Of a stretch of 6,652 nucleotides of DNA, positions 6,041 to 6,652 are shown in pieces. This DNA is from Chloroflexota bacterium (GTDB lineage Bacteria; Chloroflexota; Dehalococcoidia; Lucifugimonadales; Lucifugimonadaceae). The notes under the pieces were generated by a model. It was given only the letters and a program-made list of their open reading frames with translations, made no database searches and was not told where the DNA came from. Each line of letters starts with the position of its first letter. The first letter of the stretch is position 1. Both the position numbers and the translations under genes were made by a program. Location of the stretch: contig JACQUF010000167.1 in NCBI GenBank assembly GCA_016210435.1, positions 1-6,652 of the forward strand, given 5' to 3'.

Positions 6041-6181
6041 TCAGGTTCCCGCAACTAGTGCGATTACCGCCAGCAACATCACCGACGCTATCACCACGGT
6101 CGGCAGGATGATCAGCGCGGCGCGGCGATCCGGTGCCGCTTCGATGGCGGCGCGGCCGTCATCTTCCCGGGGAATGGTCAT
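6041..6181 (-). CDS. Small single-pass membrane protein, 46 residues
   Basis: This short frame starts at ATG 6181 and ends in TGA at 6043-6041. The N-terminal half is charged (PREDDGR, then EAAPDRR), and residues 22-44 form one clear hydrophobic helix (ALIILPTVVIASVMLLAVIALVAG), so the protein would sit in the membrane with a short cytoplasmic tail. The composition, with acidic and basic residues before a clean helix, looks coding rather than random. There is no good ribosome binding site (the upstream bases are pyrimidine-rich), which lowers confidence. It lies 66 bp downstream of the next minus-strand gene and may be co-transcribed with it. I do not recognise the family. Confidence 0.45.
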   Translation of the reverse strand: MTIPREDDGRAAIEAAPDRRAALIILPTVVIASVMLLAVIALVAGT

Positions 6182-6247
6182 GTAGGGAGGCTACAAGACA
6201 CGGTCGGGGCGCTGACACGTGCCGGGCCCCGGACTGGCTGGCAGAGA

Positions 6248-6616
6248 CTACGCGTCCACGAGCGGCAGCACGCTGCCCCGCACCTCGTACGTCTCGTGGC
6301 GGTCGCCGAGGTTTACCCGTACGACCTCGATAGCCACGCGCCGGCCATCAGATAGTTCCAGCACGAGGCCCGGTAGCCCGACATTAAGCGGGACACCGCC
6401 GGTCACCTGGACCGTGCCTTCGAAATGCGGGGGCGACGCGTCCCCTCGCGCGAACTCCGTCAGCTCGAACATCACCCGGCAGAGTTCGTCGCCCTGCTGG
6501 GTGATCCTGCCTCTGCCACGCAGTTGATTTATCGGCCGTCTGGAACTCAAGGTTTCAAATTGCACGCTGAACAGATTCGTCGTCGAGAGGGTTCCTGCTC
6601 CGGGCGACGCGGGCAC
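6248..6616 (-). CDS. Hypothetical beta-rich protein, start uncertain
   Basis: 122 residues from a GTG at 6616-6614 to TAG at 6250-6248. From about residue 18 the sequence alternates polar and hydrophobic residues in strand-like runs: LRGRGRITQQ, ELCRVMFELTEF, HFEGTVQVTG, LPGLVLELSDG, RRVAIEVVRV and TYEVRGSVLP. This suggests a small all-beta domain, with one Cys (46) and no signal peptide or membrane segment. The frame stays open for twelve codons upstream to the window edge, so the true start could be further right. GTG at 6565 (Val18) is another candidate; none has a convincing ribosome binding site. The balanced composition and lack of Arg/Pro runs support a real gene. I do not recognise the family, and a function cannot be given. 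The 46-residue membrane protein follows on the same strand. Confidence 0.6.
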   Translation of the reverse strand: MPASPGAGTLSTTNLFSVQFETLSSRRPINQLRGRGRITQQGDELCRVMFELTEFARGDASPPHFEGTVQVTGGVPLNVGLPGLVLELSDGRRVAIEVVRVNLGDRHETYEVRGSVLPLVDA

Positions 6617-6652
6617 ACTCGCATTGGGCGCATAGGAGCAGGACCATGGATC

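Noticed and set aside
6003..6060. Remnant of a LuxR-type HTH after the receiver-only regulator
   Set aside because: None of the three plus-strand frames shows the LTPRE...E opening or a helix-turn-helix pattern.

Overview
The window is high-GC bacterial DNA that reads as Actinomycetota. The response regulator, the kinase and the peptidoglycan-binding membrane-fusion protein all resemble actinobacterial families, GTG starts are used beside ATG, and genes are packed with 4-bp overlaps. This assignment rests on protein style, not on a database search.

Left part (1-3000, minus strand): a three-gene operon read right to left. It encodes a small lipoprotein with two CMRDHG-type repeats, then a 705-residue HlyD/MacA-like adaptor with a peptidoglycan-binding domain, then the start of an ABC transporter ATPase that runs off the left edge. 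The genes are joined by GTGA and ATGA overlaps. The ATPase has an in-frame TGA inside its Walker A motif, so as written it is broken. The permease expected in such systems would lie beyond the left edge.

Middle (3001-3160): a divergent promoter region. Both outward-facing promoters show the same layout: two direct GAAACC-like boxes with an 11-bp period, then 10 bp, then a TAT-type -10 hexamer. This is the most interesting signal in the window. It suggests that one OmpR-family regulator controls both the efflux operon and its own operon.

Right of it (3161-5172, plus strand): an OmpR-family response regulator and a two-transmembrane sensor histidine kinase, 2 bp apart, followed by a possible hairpin terminator. 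The working model is that the kinase senses an envelope signal, the regulator binds the paired boxes, and the lipoprotein-adaptor-ABC pump is induced.

Far right (5173-6652): about 380 bp with no convincing gene, then a receiver-only (NarL-like) response regulator whose middle is read in the wrong frame between two compensating frameshifts. Facing it on the minus strand are a 46-residue single-pass membrane protein and a beta-rich protein of unknown function. No RNA genes, insertion sequences or CRISPR arrays were seen.
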